From assembly GCA_030248225.1 (NCBI GenBank), contig JASANE010005226.1, forward strand, positions 62,001-126,000: 64,000 nt of DNA, in the 5' to 3' direction. The position numbers and the translations under genes are program-made. The stretch comes from Trileptium ribeirensis. Its lineage: Eukaryota > Nematoda > Enoplea > Enoplida > Thoracostomopsidae. Shown here in pieces: positions 45,655-56,303 of this stretch (position 1 is the first letter of the stretch; each line of letters starts with the position of its first letter). Below the pieces are notes generated by a model, which was not told the origin of the DNA, ran no database searches, and saw only the letters and a list, made by a program, of their open reading frames with translations.

Positions 45655-47700
45655 TTGCAAGTGTAACAGATCCACATGGATCGTTACACAATAGATTAAT
45701 TATCGCCACAGTGTAATGGGCAACATTACTGAGCCTTAAGAACGTATTCCTTGTAGAAATCAGAGCACGATCAGTAGTATGGAACAAAATCCAAGTCCCT
45801 CCTACCGTAAGGGAGCATGCATGCTCGAGTACAAATTGATCGAGTGTGTGTGACCTTGATGAATTTGGCATTGTTCCTATTTACTGTCATTTAATCCAGT
45901 TATAATTGTATGACTTCTTGTTACCATTGTATGAGCTATTATTGAGTTCTGTATGACCTATCGTTGTAATTGTATTACCTATTGTCGAAATCGAATTAAC
46001 AGTCGTCGAATACTTGATTTACATATATATTTACGTCAGGGAGCAACCGGAATTCCGGTTCCGGTTCCGGCTAAAATCGTGTTCCGGTTGCGGTTCCGGC
46101 AAAGGAAAAAACCATACCGGAACCGGAATTCCTGCTTAAAAATGTTGTTTGAAATTTTCCACGTTTTTTGCTTCATCTTGTAATCCAAACATATGTAATA
46201 TACATTATTATGATCAAGCTCCAATACAACCAAGCAAAAGAAAAGATTAACTAACCAATGTGAAACGTAAGTAGGGCACATAATTTGAGCAGAACTTTTT
46301 CATAATAACCTGCAGGAGTTTGTTAAATCAAAGCCGATGCTTGTAGCAGCTATTTTACACATCCAGAAGTCTGTGGGCTACCTTTGAATGAAACCGGTCC
46401 AACTCGGTAACAGAGTATGGCTTACACAGAAATACTTAGGGTATGCTTGGCTAACATAAATTGCGTCAAGCACCCGCCAGTGCGCTTGTAAACTTGGTAA
46501 ATCAGTCTAAATTGAAGTAAACTAACGTTATCTGCAACGCAGCTAGAAACTGCTTTCTTGGCAAAGAACTGTATTTATTGAAACTGTGCGAGCAGCATCA
46601 CAGTGCGTCTCATTTATAGCATTCTGATTAGAAAGTTATCATCATTATGATCTAACTGACGGGCACTGTTTGTCCAACGCTAGCCTAAACAGTGTTTCTG
46701 ACCACTGATCAGAAAATTACCTTCTATCTATTATTTTCTCTTAGAATCATATAAACCAATAATTTTAAGTTTCCTACAGAACATGCAACAAGCGTATGTG
46801 TAGTAAAGGGAGGCGACTGGAGACAGAGCGAAAGTGTGTATGCTACGCTCCAAGCTTTGTAAGCACATTCGATTAGACGCAGTAAACGCAATGGTGTATA
46901 GTGGAAGACATTTTTTGCTCTGAATGTCCAAAAATCGACATATTTGATCGATAAATAAACATTATTAGCTTCCTCAGTCTCTTTAAAGTTTCAGAAAGGC
47001 AATAATACCATCGCAATACATTAAGTTTAACAATGATTTTTAATTAATTAATTAACTAGTTATTTTTAATGCATTTTAAATCCACTATATCTTCATTTCT
47101 TCCATCATCTGTTTTACTGTATATAAATTTCGAAGACCAGGTTCCGGTTCCGGATCCCGTTTAATTGTAATATTAATATTATAATATTGTAATAGAACGT
47201 TATTCTGTTTATATATATACTGCCGGCCGGATTTACTGAGGTGTCTTGGAATACATTACCATTCCGACCAGCGATTTGTACCTGTTTTACTCGATCGCGT
47301 AACTCAAACTGGCTATAAAATATGACATGACGGAAGTTGATAGAACAGTGAATTGAAGCTGTAAGTCAAAAAAACAGGAACCTGTCCTAACCGCCCCTAC
47401 CAGTGAAAAGATGTCTGAGTTATGGTTGTTCGCCCCCAACGAACAGCAAGTTCCACTAAATCTGAAAATTGTAAGTACATAATTTCCCCAGTGTTCATTT
47501 TCACTGCGAACAGCGGACAATTTTAGTAAACAAAACGTTTTTCAAAATGTCAATTCCGATTCCTCGGAATTGAGGTTCATCGCTATTCCGGGTATTACTC
47601 CGGAGCGGTTTATAGTTTGTATGAGCGGGCCAGACTTTTTTGGAACAAGACTTTTCGGTGCAAATCCGTTCAAAATTTACTTACTTATTAAACATTAACT
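45655..47700 (+). repeat. Degenerate arm copy of the palindrome family (inner part)
   Basis: It begins gtgtaacagatccacatgga, then cgttacac, then gccacagtgtaatgggcaac at 45659-45726, matching the arm start. Further along, 47425-47640 matches 36290-36540: gttcgcccccaacgaacagc, then ccagtgttcattttcactg, then gtcaattccga-tc, then tccggagcgg. The stretch 46036-47157 between them carries unrelated CCGGTT-rich sequence. Strongly decayed. Confidence 0.55.
46036..46135. repeat. CCGGTT-rich inverted repeat, possible DNA-transposon end
   Basis: cagggagcaaccggaattcc, then ggttccggttccgg, is answered about 50 bases on by cggaaccggaattcc, so the block can fold back. A related ggttccggttccgg occurs at 47142-47156 in the same orientation. 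It recalls the hexamer-rich hAT-type element at 53385 in style, but no partner terminus or target duplication was found. Confidence 0.45.
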
Positions 47701-48732
47701 GAGATGCAACCCGCAATTCCCGTGTTTGTTTTCTGAGACAGATATCATGTTTACATGGTACCGTGATACCCACCCTATCTAGGTACGAATATACATCTGA
47801 AATTTTACATAAATGTCTTAGCAAAGTAACTGTCAAATATTAATTAATTATTTATTAAGTAAACATTATATAATAAATTTAGTATAAAATTAATATGGTA
47901 ATATAGCTAACATACTAGTAACACGTAAACGTGGGTGACGGAGGTATGGTGGTTAACAACGGCGTGAATAGTGCATACAGCTTGTGGAATTTCTAACATT
48001 TTTGGTAACAATAATAAGAGGAAGACATGAAAACGTCTAGTTATTTATACAGTAGAATGACAATACATCTATCAAGTTGTACCCATCAATGAAATTTAGT
48101 CCAAATCGGCCGAGTCATTCAAAAGTTATAACACACTTAATAATTTTTCACTCATTTTTAAGAGACTTTGCTTAATTTTAAGAGAATTTATAAAGGTAAG
48201 TAGATCACTCGTATACAGTCTTTTAGAAAACGTGAAAATACATTTTATGTAAAAAAATCGCCGAAATAGCACGAACGGTTGTCGAGATGCGGTGAAAAAG
48301 CTGAAAAAATGGCAAAAATCCCTAAGTTTGAGCAACATTTGCTTAATTTTGAGTACAAAGCAATTTTCGTAGAAAAAAGTGCTCAATCAAAGGGCACTCC
48401 GCAAAAGAATATGCAACACGAAGAAAAAAAATTTCTAAAATCGGCCCAGGCGTTCAACCTGCAGACCTGTCTGTGACAAACAAAAAAAAAGTCACAGAGA
48501 AAATTGAAATTTTGCGTCTAGTATATTGATATATATAAAGTTAAATGTACGCCTCCGGCTGCGACTCACCACCTTCGGTGGCTCGTCTTGCCTCCGTCAA
48601 TTAAAAACTTAGGAATAATATACGTATAGGTTAAATATACATTTGAGTAAATATTATATAATAAGGTAATATAATTTTATGTATAGAAGTATTTAATTCT
48701 TTAATTATAAAATAAAGCTGTATATATCACGG
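47701..48732. other. AT-rich non-coding stretch
   Basis: No exon recognised. Contains A-runs (48480-48491) and one GC-rich island at 48550-48600 with a small caccacc-ttc-ggtgg hairpin. Duplicated phrases around cttaatttt-ag at about 48172 and 48343 suggest an old internal repeat. Confidence 0.4.
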
Positions 48733-49150
48733 CTTTTCAAAACCCTTCGTTTTACAGACTGACGCCTCTGGTTATGCACTATGAGCTGTCTTATCCCAGA
48801 AGACTGAGAAAGCAGTCCAACCCATAGCTTATGCTAGTAAATCCTTATTGGACTATCCACGTGAGTATTCAGCCAGTGAAACGGAAGCCCTGGCCAAACG
48901 TTGGACCACGTTACATTTCAGACATTATCTACTAGGACACGGATTCCATGGGGAAACGGATTACAAGGCGCTCAAGGCTGTTTTGATAGGCCTCAGCGAA
49001 ACTCGCATCTAGCCCAATGGAAAAACGAACTATTAATATAATTCGATGGACTCGAAACTACATACCTGCCTGGTAAGGCTAACGCAAATCCTAACCGTCT
49101 CTCTCGAGATCCACAACACAGCGTTGTTTTCTCATTTTCTTACGACAGAA
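48733..49150 (+). pseudogene. Ty3/gypsy RNase H fragment
   Basis: Read with two interruptions: PFVLQTDASGYAL, stop, AVLSQ, then QPIAYASKSLLDYPREYSAS, ETEALA, W, LHFRHYLLGHGF, TDYKALK, then LAQW and TYLPGKANANPNRLSRDP. These are the standard RNase H boxes of Ty3/gypsy pol (TDASxxxxGAVL, ASxxL, ExExLA, FxxYLxGxxFxxxTDHxxL, LPGxxNxxADxLSR). Several in-frame stops make it non-functional. Reverse transcriptase before it and integrase after it are missing. Confidence 0.85.
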
Positions 49151-49668
49151 AATCTAACGAGGAGGGAGAATACCGTCGGAAAGTGGCATGTTGTCACGTA
49201 GAAAAGGTTCTGAAACCGAGAGAAAGGACGAAATCCCAGAACAGAGAGCCACGAATTATGAGTTAGTTAAACAAATGCTTAAAAACCCAAAAGAAATGTC
49301 ACCCGGTGCCGAAGTTCTGAAACCGTCCGAGAAAGATATGTAGGATGATACTGGAAACGCATGGCAAACCAACACTAGTTGGCAACCCACAGGAAAGTGC
49401 TATTATACGTTTCGGAGAGACTGGAAGCCTTGAAACCAAGCAAAAGCAAACCTATTTCCGGTCTTCCAAAAGCACTTTATCCGAACCGCGAGAATCTACG
49501 ACCCCTTGGAGTCATGCCAAGCGCCCGAGTTCATTGCACAAGCCACTCAGAGCGACCCTGTTCGTTACACAAGTATCCTTCTAAACAAGATACTGTAAAA
49601 ATGGACATTTATGAACCCCAAAATTCACCTGATAGTGAACCTTTTAGGAATTGATTAAAGTGGGTTAT
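49151..49668 (+). other. Retroelement linker, no domain recognised
   Basis: Plus-strand frames stay partly open and give Ser/Pro/Lys-rich sequence, but no integrase or protease motif could be seen. It joins the RNase H remnant to the SGNH-like remnant. Confidence 0.4.
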
Positions 49669-49945
49669 ACCTGTGAAAGAGGAATGTCTCTGTTGCGTCT
49701 CGATCTGTATTATTACTCCTTACACCAAAATTGTCATCATTTTGGGTGGATATTTGTCCGCCTTTCGGAAGAAACTATTAGAAGCTACACTAATAAACTC
49801 TTCCCGCCGCTTAATACGACGAATAAGCCGCGACATGTGCACTTCGACCATTTATTGTCAAACTCTGCTATGGCAATTGGTAATTGTTGCCCCACTGCCA
49901 CCATACTGGAATATGAAGCCAGAGATGACTGCACAATAAATTTAA
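49669..49945 (+). pseudogene. Second copy of the SGNH-like part of the NADAR protein
   Basis: The frame reads TPYTKIVIILGGYLSAFRKK, then RRLIRRISRDMCT, then QLVIVAPLPPYWNM. This lines up without large gaps with TPQTQAIVIVGGYLSALRKK, VVRRLRHYLCT and TAIVMPPPPFWNF of 6501-7526. The NADAR half is absent. It confirms the protein is a multi-copy, element-borne gene, and its position behind a Ty3/gypsy RNase H fragment on the same strand links it to that class. Confidence 0.75.
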
Positions 49946-50379
49946 TTTCAACGCGCACATACCAAGTTTCAGTATAGCAATCCTCATATTTAAGACCCCA
50001 TAAATCCCACAAAATCCTGAAGGATGCTCAACATTTCATCTATTTTATGTACAAACTTTGTTAACATATAGTTAGGCCCACTATCAGCACTAGTAAAGCT
50101 AAGAAACTAAGAACTAATTACTACGTAGTTTGAGCTTAAGGTATCAGCAATGTTCTCCAATGCTCCTTTGACGTCTTTTGACAATGGTATAAGTTTGGAA
50201 AGGGGTTTTTTCATTTGACAACAGCAAATTCCCCAAAATTGTCTATACCTCTTCTTTAGGATGCATCAAGCAGTTTATTTTCTTACATTCCTCCAAAGTA
50301 TGTGATAAAATTCGCTTACAAAAGCTGCTATATGTATAAATACGTTTTCAGCATCTTCTGTAAACTTAATACTTTAAGT
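49946..50379. other. Non-coding stretch
   Basis: No feature recognised. Moderately AT-rich sequence between the retroelement remnant and the 3' end of the LINE. Confidence 0.4.
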
Positions 50380-50399
50380 TCATAGCCCCCCCCATTAAG

Positions 50400-50660
50400 A
50401 TTGTATCCACTTGAGTTGACTGGACCTTCACCTCCAAAAAAGGGCTGTCCCCCTTCCTTGAATCTGCCCCCCCGGCATATTGGTGGCCGAGAGCTCTTTA
50501 CCATAGCCATCACAAGCGGACGTGTTTGGACGATACACCCGCGCTGGGGCCCCGTCGCCCTGGTATTTGACGTTCCCTCTCGCACCGCCATCCCCCTCGC
50601 TCGCCATGCACACTCTACGATTGCGAACGATGTTGCTTTTGAAGAAGTTTCCGCGTTTTT
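50400..50660 (-). pseudogene. LINE-B C-terminal zinc-finger remnant
   Basis: ACDGYGKELSATNM is the decayed counterpart of the CPHCGLMQAATNMARH finger of LINE-A. The second Cys has become Tyr and the His residues are lost by a shift. The plus-strand open frame over 50401-50784 is a shadow. Confidence 0.55.
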
Positions 50661-51360
50661 CACACCGGCGAAGAGCTTCATCACAGGCCTCTGTGCCTCA
50701 GCACGTTTTATCGTGGTTAATTTTTCTGTTTTCCGAATCGAAAACGGCCCCAAACTTTCGGTAACCGACACGCTGCTTCATTGAATCGTTTCTATGCATT
50801 TTTTCTGGTGGATCCTTAGTCCGGCCATGAATTTACAAACCTTGTCACATTCTGCAATTGCGCACCTCAAGGGATCGTTGGCTTCGGGCTCAACATTTCG
50901 CTGGTACACTGGATTTTTATTGCTGCTGTAGTTTCCTCGGCTCCACAAACCACTTCGCCAGGTGTGTCATCCGTCTGTTAACCAGTTCCTTCCATGATCT
51001 CCTATTACTCACTTCTCGGCCTGCCTAACATCCAGCTTATTCCAGCCTCTGTCAGTAGCTTTTTCCAGTATAACAACGTTTTTCGCTTTCTGCCCAGGGC
51101 CTTTGGCAGCCGTTGAGCTCGATCCTCACATCTTGCATGTTTTTTCCTTGCGGTTCCATTTGCGGTAAGATTTGGGCCGTTCTTGTTGGACCACATGTAT
51201 CGGTAGCATTTGTCAATCCACTGTTGCATCCGTTTGATCTCGTTCAGATGCCAAGTTCTTACTGCGCTTTGACGATACGCGCCTGGGAACGTTTGGACAA
51301 TTTCGATCACTTCAACTGGTTCTTTACTTGTTACTACAGCATCCGGCACGTTTGATGCGG

Positions 51361-52659
51361 TTATTTGACGTCGACTTTCGGATTTATCCAGCTGCACAGC
51401 ATTCCAATTTTACCACCGTGCTGGGTACCAAAATATAACTTTTCTTCCTTGGACTCATTCGGTTCCTCGTCAAACCACTTCATCACTTCTTTAATGACTT
51501 TTAAACCGTCTTCTATTTCGCCACGTTCCCCGAAAGAGCGAAAGTCACAACCGTATATGCGAGGCATCGCTGTTGTATTTTCGCAAAGGCCCGTGCCGGG
51601 GAACTCGCTCGTTCGCACCCAACCTCGGCTGACTCCGAGCTCTGTGCCCGCGGCTACGGCTGCGATTTTTCTCTCCCGTTGTGCGATTCTCATTACAGTC
51701 TGATGGAAAATGTTGAAAAGGACCGGTGATGCGGGGGACCCTTCCCGTAGCCCCCGTTCCGGCAACCAAGGATCGCTGTCCTTCTCTTTCCTTGTGATGC
51801 GGCACGTTGTTGTTTCATGTATATCCCTTATGGTGTGTAGGCAATTGCCCGCAAGGCCTTATCGCTCCAAAAGCGCCCATAGGGGCAGGTTTGTTGACCC
51901 GTGGATAGGCTCTGTGTAGGTCTAGGAATATTGCAACCGGGTCCGAGTCGTTGCTATTATTTTGGTCGGCCGGTAACCGAGATCTACGTTTGTTCACATC
52001 TTGAGTGTCCTCTTTGACTCGAATCTTCATCTGCTTTGCATCGGAGGTAGACCTACCGGGTCGGAAACCAGTTTGATCGTCGTCGACCAGTTGCAGATGC
52101 TCCGCCCACAATCTCAGTCGGTCAGCGATAACGAGCTATGATCCTACCCCCATTACGAGCAAACATACGCCCCTCTACTTGTCTCTGTCGTTCCTATCAC
52201 CTTTACAGAGGGATTACTTGACCCACTTTCACGCTTTCGTCCCACATATTAGCCCTTGTGCGGAACATGACTGTGTTGGACCATCTTTACTACCTCTGTT
52301 CTTATCTCAGTGGCCACCGCGCGAATGTAACACTTGGTCATCGCGTCTTGTCCCGGTGCCGACTCCTTCATTTGCTGCATTATTTCGAGCTCCGAAGGAA
52401 TGTCGTTGATCGTGATGTTTGCCGCTTGTGCTTTGGGACAGTTACGCAGGTCCGTGGTGTATTCCACTGCCGACAGAATTTTGGTTGGCTTACGATCGAA
52501 ACGCTTATCCGAGACATCTTCGAAATGGTGTCTAAATTCATCCGTTGTGATAGCTGCGCAATTGGGGGCTTTTTCGGTTCCTGTACTGAGATTAAGGAGA
52601 ATTTTGTACATTTGTCCCGTATTGCAACTGCTACAGGCTCCTTCACACTCCGCCATCAC
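51361..52659 (-). pseudogene. LINE-B reverse transcriptase, frameshifted
   Basis: Recognisable blocks in different frames: SAPGQDAMT (about 52340), QLVDDDQTGFRPGRSTSDAK and FLDLHRAYPRVNKP (52111-51815), then PERGLREGSPASPVLFNIFH (51765-51700) and ERGEIEDGLKVIKEVMKWF (about 51530-51470). The same order occurs in LINE-A. The catalytic Phe/Tyr-Ala-Asp-Asp box expected near 51560 is not readable, so the enzyme is dead. Confidence 0.8.
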
Positions 52660-53019
52660 TTCATTAGACTACTGCCGCTCCCATCGTCGCATCTTTGTTT
52701 TAATCTATTTCCGTGGTTCCTTTAGATCGTGTTTGAACCGCTGCTACATGTTGCTCGTGTTCGTCGATGGCCACCCTTGTGGTACGATGTACTCTGAGCG
52801 CATTTCTTTGCTGCACCAAGCCGTTTATCGATCTCTTCATTTGATCAATTTCATCATTCCTGCCAAGCAACCAGGGGCTACCATGTGCCTTCCGTTGCCT
52901 GGCGCATCTGTCCTGAATTCCGCCAAAAGGTTGTAGTTAGACCCATCCTCCGCCATTTCGTTCTCACGATGAGCATGAGTTTCCCTTGTCGACTGTTGAT
53001 AGCGCTCTCGTATCTCGGT

Positions 53020-53376
53020 GATCTACAGCTTTTCCAATGCTATTTGTGGCTATCGCTGTTGCCTATTTGATTTCGACCGTCGGCACCTTAGGCGTATAAC
53101 GAGTATCTTCGGCTTGTGGTCAGATAGAGCCATGTTTTCGATCGTTCTGATTGTTTGTACTAGGCGATGTCGTTGCTCTGACTTCATCTTGAACCCATCC
53201 AGCTCATACCATCTGGTATGAATTCTGCTATACCATGTTCCCCTTGACGGGTGGAAGCAAAAGCTGTTTACATAGCACAAGCCATCTTCCGCACACCAGG
53301 CTAGAAAATCCTGCTTCATCTGTGTGTCGAAGACCGTATCGTCCACACGTGGCTGCGGAGTTGTTGCCGTCGCCCC
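53020..53376 (-). pseudogene. LINE-B APE endonuclease, C-terminal part
   Basis: Reads MKQDFLAWCAEDGLCYVNSF, then RGTWYSR, then WYELDGFKM, then ALSDHKPKILVIRL. The blocks GTWYxR...ELDGF...R and SDHxP are those of apurinic-like endonucleases in LINEs; the SDH His is catalytic. The N-terminal part continues on the other side of the inserted element beyond 54178. Confidence 0.75.
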
Positions 53377-53384
53377 CTGGGCAT

Positions 53385-54170
53385 TAGAGTTGCAGCCGGG
53401 TCCGGGTCCGGGTATTCCGGTTATTCCGGGTATTTTTTCGAAGCCGGGTCCGGGTCCGGGTATTCGTTTTCACTCCTGTCCGGGTCCGGGTATTCGTTTT
53501 CACTCCTGTCCGGGTCCGGGTCCGGGTATTCGTTTTCAGTCCTGTCCGGGTCCGGGTCCGGGTATTCGTTTTCACTCCTGTCCGGGTCCGGGTATTCGTT
53601 TTCACTGCTGTCCGGGCCAGGGTATTTGTTTTCACTTCTGTCCTGGTCCGGGTCCGGGTACTTCTTCGGTCGTTGCAACTCTAGCTCCTACGCACCCTTT
53701 CTATGTCTATGAGACTATCCCTGTACTGGTTTGCAAATTAATGAAATGCACAAATACAGAGGTGTGAATTGTCACATTTGCGCGCAATTTTCGATCTGTT
53801 GCGAAGAGCCTCATGATGCATATAAAATTGATATATTATTCAAACATAGCAATCTATGATAGATATATGTGTGCATTTATTTTTCGAAATATGTGTTTCT
53901 CAATAGCTATAGTTAAGCGTATATTGTTTCTGTTTGTGCCGTTCATTTATTTGGCCAATATATAAATAGAAAAGTTTGAGTGTCCCATATTAGTAATATG
54001 TTGTTGTTATCTGTGTACCGAATGTGTCTGAATATTTAAATATACAATGTCTATATTTAAATGGGTCCGGGTCCGGGTATTCGTTTTCACTCCTGTCCGG
54101 GTCCGGGTCCGGGTATTTATTTTCACTCCTGTCCGGGTCCGGGTATTTTTTTTCGGTCGTTGCAACTCTA
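53385..54170. mobile_element. 786-bp non-autonomous hAT-type element with hexamer arrays
   Basis: The terminal repeats begin TAGAGTTGCA at 53385 and end TGCAACTCTA at 54170. Both sides are flanked by the identical octamer ctgggcat (53377-53384 and 54171-54178). An 8-bp target duplication with A/GxxxTGCA-like short terminal repeats fits the hAT superfamily. Subterminal arrays of gggtcc/gggtccggg, mixed with a 30-36 bp unit (gggtattcgttttcactcctg), fill 53396-53665 and 54062-54150. The AT-rich middle (53690-54060) codes for nothing. An internal copy of the right terminus lies at 53665-53683. It splits the endonuclease of LINE-B, so it inserted later. Frames open across the arrays are repeat translations, not genes. 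Confidence 0.9.
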
Positions 54171-54178
54171 CTGGGCAT

Positions 54179-54950
54179 CATGGTCGCCTCCATTAACCAG
54201 AACCTCATGTGACGGACTTTCAGCGAGTTGTTGTGCCACCTAAGCCCCATAGGCTTCCACCTCTAGTTGTGGGCCGTCCCACAGAGGCTGGTATACCGCT
54301 ACCAATTACCTCTCTCCTATCAGCACTGTTGTCGAGCATTTGGCAAAACGTACCCGTTGTTTTTCATCGATCCATTGCTGTAGCAGACCTCCACGCAAGG
54401 TAATGGCCGACTTTTTTTAGTATATAATCGCCGTCTTTTTCTCGTCGTCGTCTATACCCAGCCAGATGATACCATCTTGGCTTGGACCGTACCTCCGATA
54501 CCAAGACCGCCTTCCATTGATTCGTGATGACTGTATGTACGACTAATTCCAGGCTCGTTCTGTTGCCTTCCCTTAAAGATATCCCTTGTAGATTTCATGT
54601 CACTAGTTTCACTGTTTGCCTTTTTTCTCTACTGTCGTTGATTAGGAGGTGTTAACTATTTGTTCCGATGCCCGCTTTTGACACGCTCGACGTACTCTTC
54701 GGTCGTGCCGCCTTTTATTCCGCATCAACTTTTTGGCATCTGTTTTACTGCCCCTCTGTCGTCTTCGAATGGGCCTATGATTTTGGTGTATCGTTCTAAG
54801 CTTTATCTGCACCAAATCTCTCGCATGGTTTCGCCGAGGTGCAGGCCAAAGAAGGCCCTCGCCAATAGTTTGTTTAAAGAGCTTCATGGGTTGGCTATTC
54901 CCTTATTCATTGGGCGCCCTATTGGGTCACGAGAGGTTGACGGGGGCCCA
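54179..54950 (-). pseudogene. LINE-B N-terminal and early endonuclease region
   Basis: A basic stretch (PIRRRQRGSKTDAKKLMRNK, then RRHDRRVRRACQKR) at 54887-54642 and, below about 54380, sequence that continues into the endonuclease across the inserted element (ends WLMEATMMP at the insertion point). It is frameshifted and hard to delimit. It abuts the 3' tail of LINE-A near 55080. Confidence 0.5.
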
Positions 54951-55139
54951 TCGCGTGATGTCTAGTCGCCCCTGCTCCGCGACCCCAGATGGACATTTGC
55001 CGCACCACCATTAATGGTGTGCGTGACCCAGTTGACCCATGCCGAAGCTGGAGGCAGTCCATAAACAAGCTATAGTATCCACTGACTTGACTTGACTAGA
55101 CTGTTCACCCCGGTGGGGTACGCCTCTCAGGGGTTCGGG

Positions 55140-56303
55140 GTTACAGCTTCGCATATGGCGCGCCATGTTCGTCGCGGCTTGCATCAATCCGCAGTGTGGG
55201 CATGGTTTCCTCCTCCTTTTGTACTGGCGAGAGGGGATACCCCCGGCCCTTGCCCCGGTTGCAGTGGTGGGGGTTGTCTTGGTGTTCGGCCTTCACTTCG
55301 GGCTTTATCCGCACACATTCTGCGATGCCTCGCCGCCTTCGACTTCCCGATCTCCGCATTGCACGACGGGTATATCACTTTGTCTCTCGATGTTGCTGCC
55401 CTTGTTGCCCGGCAGGCCTTTGCGTGATTCTTCAGATTAGCTTGTTATGGGAAGGACTTTCCACACTGGCTGCATCTGTGGGGACCGGTGTCTCCCGCCG
55501 TTCGGTGCATCCTTTTGACGTGGATAGCGAGTCCGGCCTTTGACTTGCACAGTTTTCCGCAATCTGGCCATTCGCATGACCACCCCTCTGCTCGATTTAG
55601 CGGAGTCCCGGCGGCACCGTTACCGAGGTTCGTCCGTCCTTCTTCCCATGCTCGGATGTGCAGCATCCGCCCGCGTATCATGGCTCTCCAGCGTTTCTGT
55701 CCAGTGCCAGGTTGTCCACCAAGTCGGCATCGCTGCCTCCTTCAGCAGTATGCCGTAGTATTTCTATACCTTGCTCTGACATGCGGCATGTCTTCCAGTA
55801 GTGCGCTCCATCCCAGGACGACTCTCTTCGTCGGTCTATCGTTGTCCATCCGCAATATGTGGCCCATCCTCTGTAGCACCCGCTCCTCAACCTTCTTCCG
55901 CACTGAGTCCAAATGCAGCTCCGATCGGACGTCGCACATATTTTTCCCTCACGTTCCATTTGCTTTAAAGGCGGCCCTCCTTATTGCTCCAGATGTGACG
56001 GTAGGCTTTGTCCACCACCGACTGCATCTTCCTTATCTCACCGATGTGACAGACCGTCGTGTGACAGTCGAACAGCATTGTGCTTTCGACGCACATCTCG
56101 ACTAACTTCGCTTGGGTCGACTTGGGCAGGCGGCTGTGCTTTAGGCGCCTTTTGACCTGGAACCAGGAGTTTGATGCCCTCTTCATCCGCTGCTTCAGGT
56201 CCTCCGTCCATCCCAGCCAGCACCCCAGCATACGGATCCCCCCGCTCTCATCGCTTCCGAACTCCAGGGATTCCTCCTTGGTATCGTTGTTCTTGCCTCC
56301 CAA
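55140..56303 (-). pseudogene. LINE-A thumb/connection region and C2H2-type fingers
   Basis: Across three frames: RMLGCWLGWTEDLKQRMKRA and DKAYRHIWSNKEG (56303-55965); VRSELHLDSVRKKVEERVLQ, RMGHILRM and VVLGWSALLED (55939-55745); WSCEWPDCGKLCKSKAGLAI followed by HVKRMHR and a second HRCSQCGKSFP (about 55600-55445); then RKPCPHCGLMQAATNMARHM and RSC (about 55240-55150). The Cys/His spacing is of C2H2 fingers, which in LINE tails bind nucleic acid and may steer target choice. Confidence 0.8.

Larger units (their letters stand above)
50380..54950 (-). mobile_element. Decayed APE-type LINE (family B) interrupted by a hAT-type element
   Basis: On the minus strand, from about 54950 down, it has a basic N-terminal part (54887-54642), an APE endonuclease (about 54380-53020, split by the insertion at 53385-54170), a linker containing ESAPGQDAMT (about 52340), reverse transcriptase, a C-terminal region with YWKKLLTEAGI (about 51070), and a zinc-finger remnant ending near 50400. 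It is much GC-richer than the surrounding DNA. Frameshifts are frequent. It is related to, but clearly different from, the LINE at 55085-59105. The 3' end is approximate. Confidence 0.8.

Noticed and set aside
50401..50784. A 127-codon plus-strand frame
   Set aside because: It lies antisense to the degenerate zinc-finger end of LINE-B, has no known domain, and is best explained as a shadow.
53384..53767. Open frames rich in Gly-Pro or Asp-Pro over the CCGGGT arrays
   Set aside because: They are translations of a hexamer minisatellite inside a hAT-type element, open in several frames on both strands.
55488..56105. A 205-codon plus-strand frame within LINE-A
   Set aside because: GC-rich antisense of the reverse-transcriptase tail; the minus strand carries the conserved LINE boxes.
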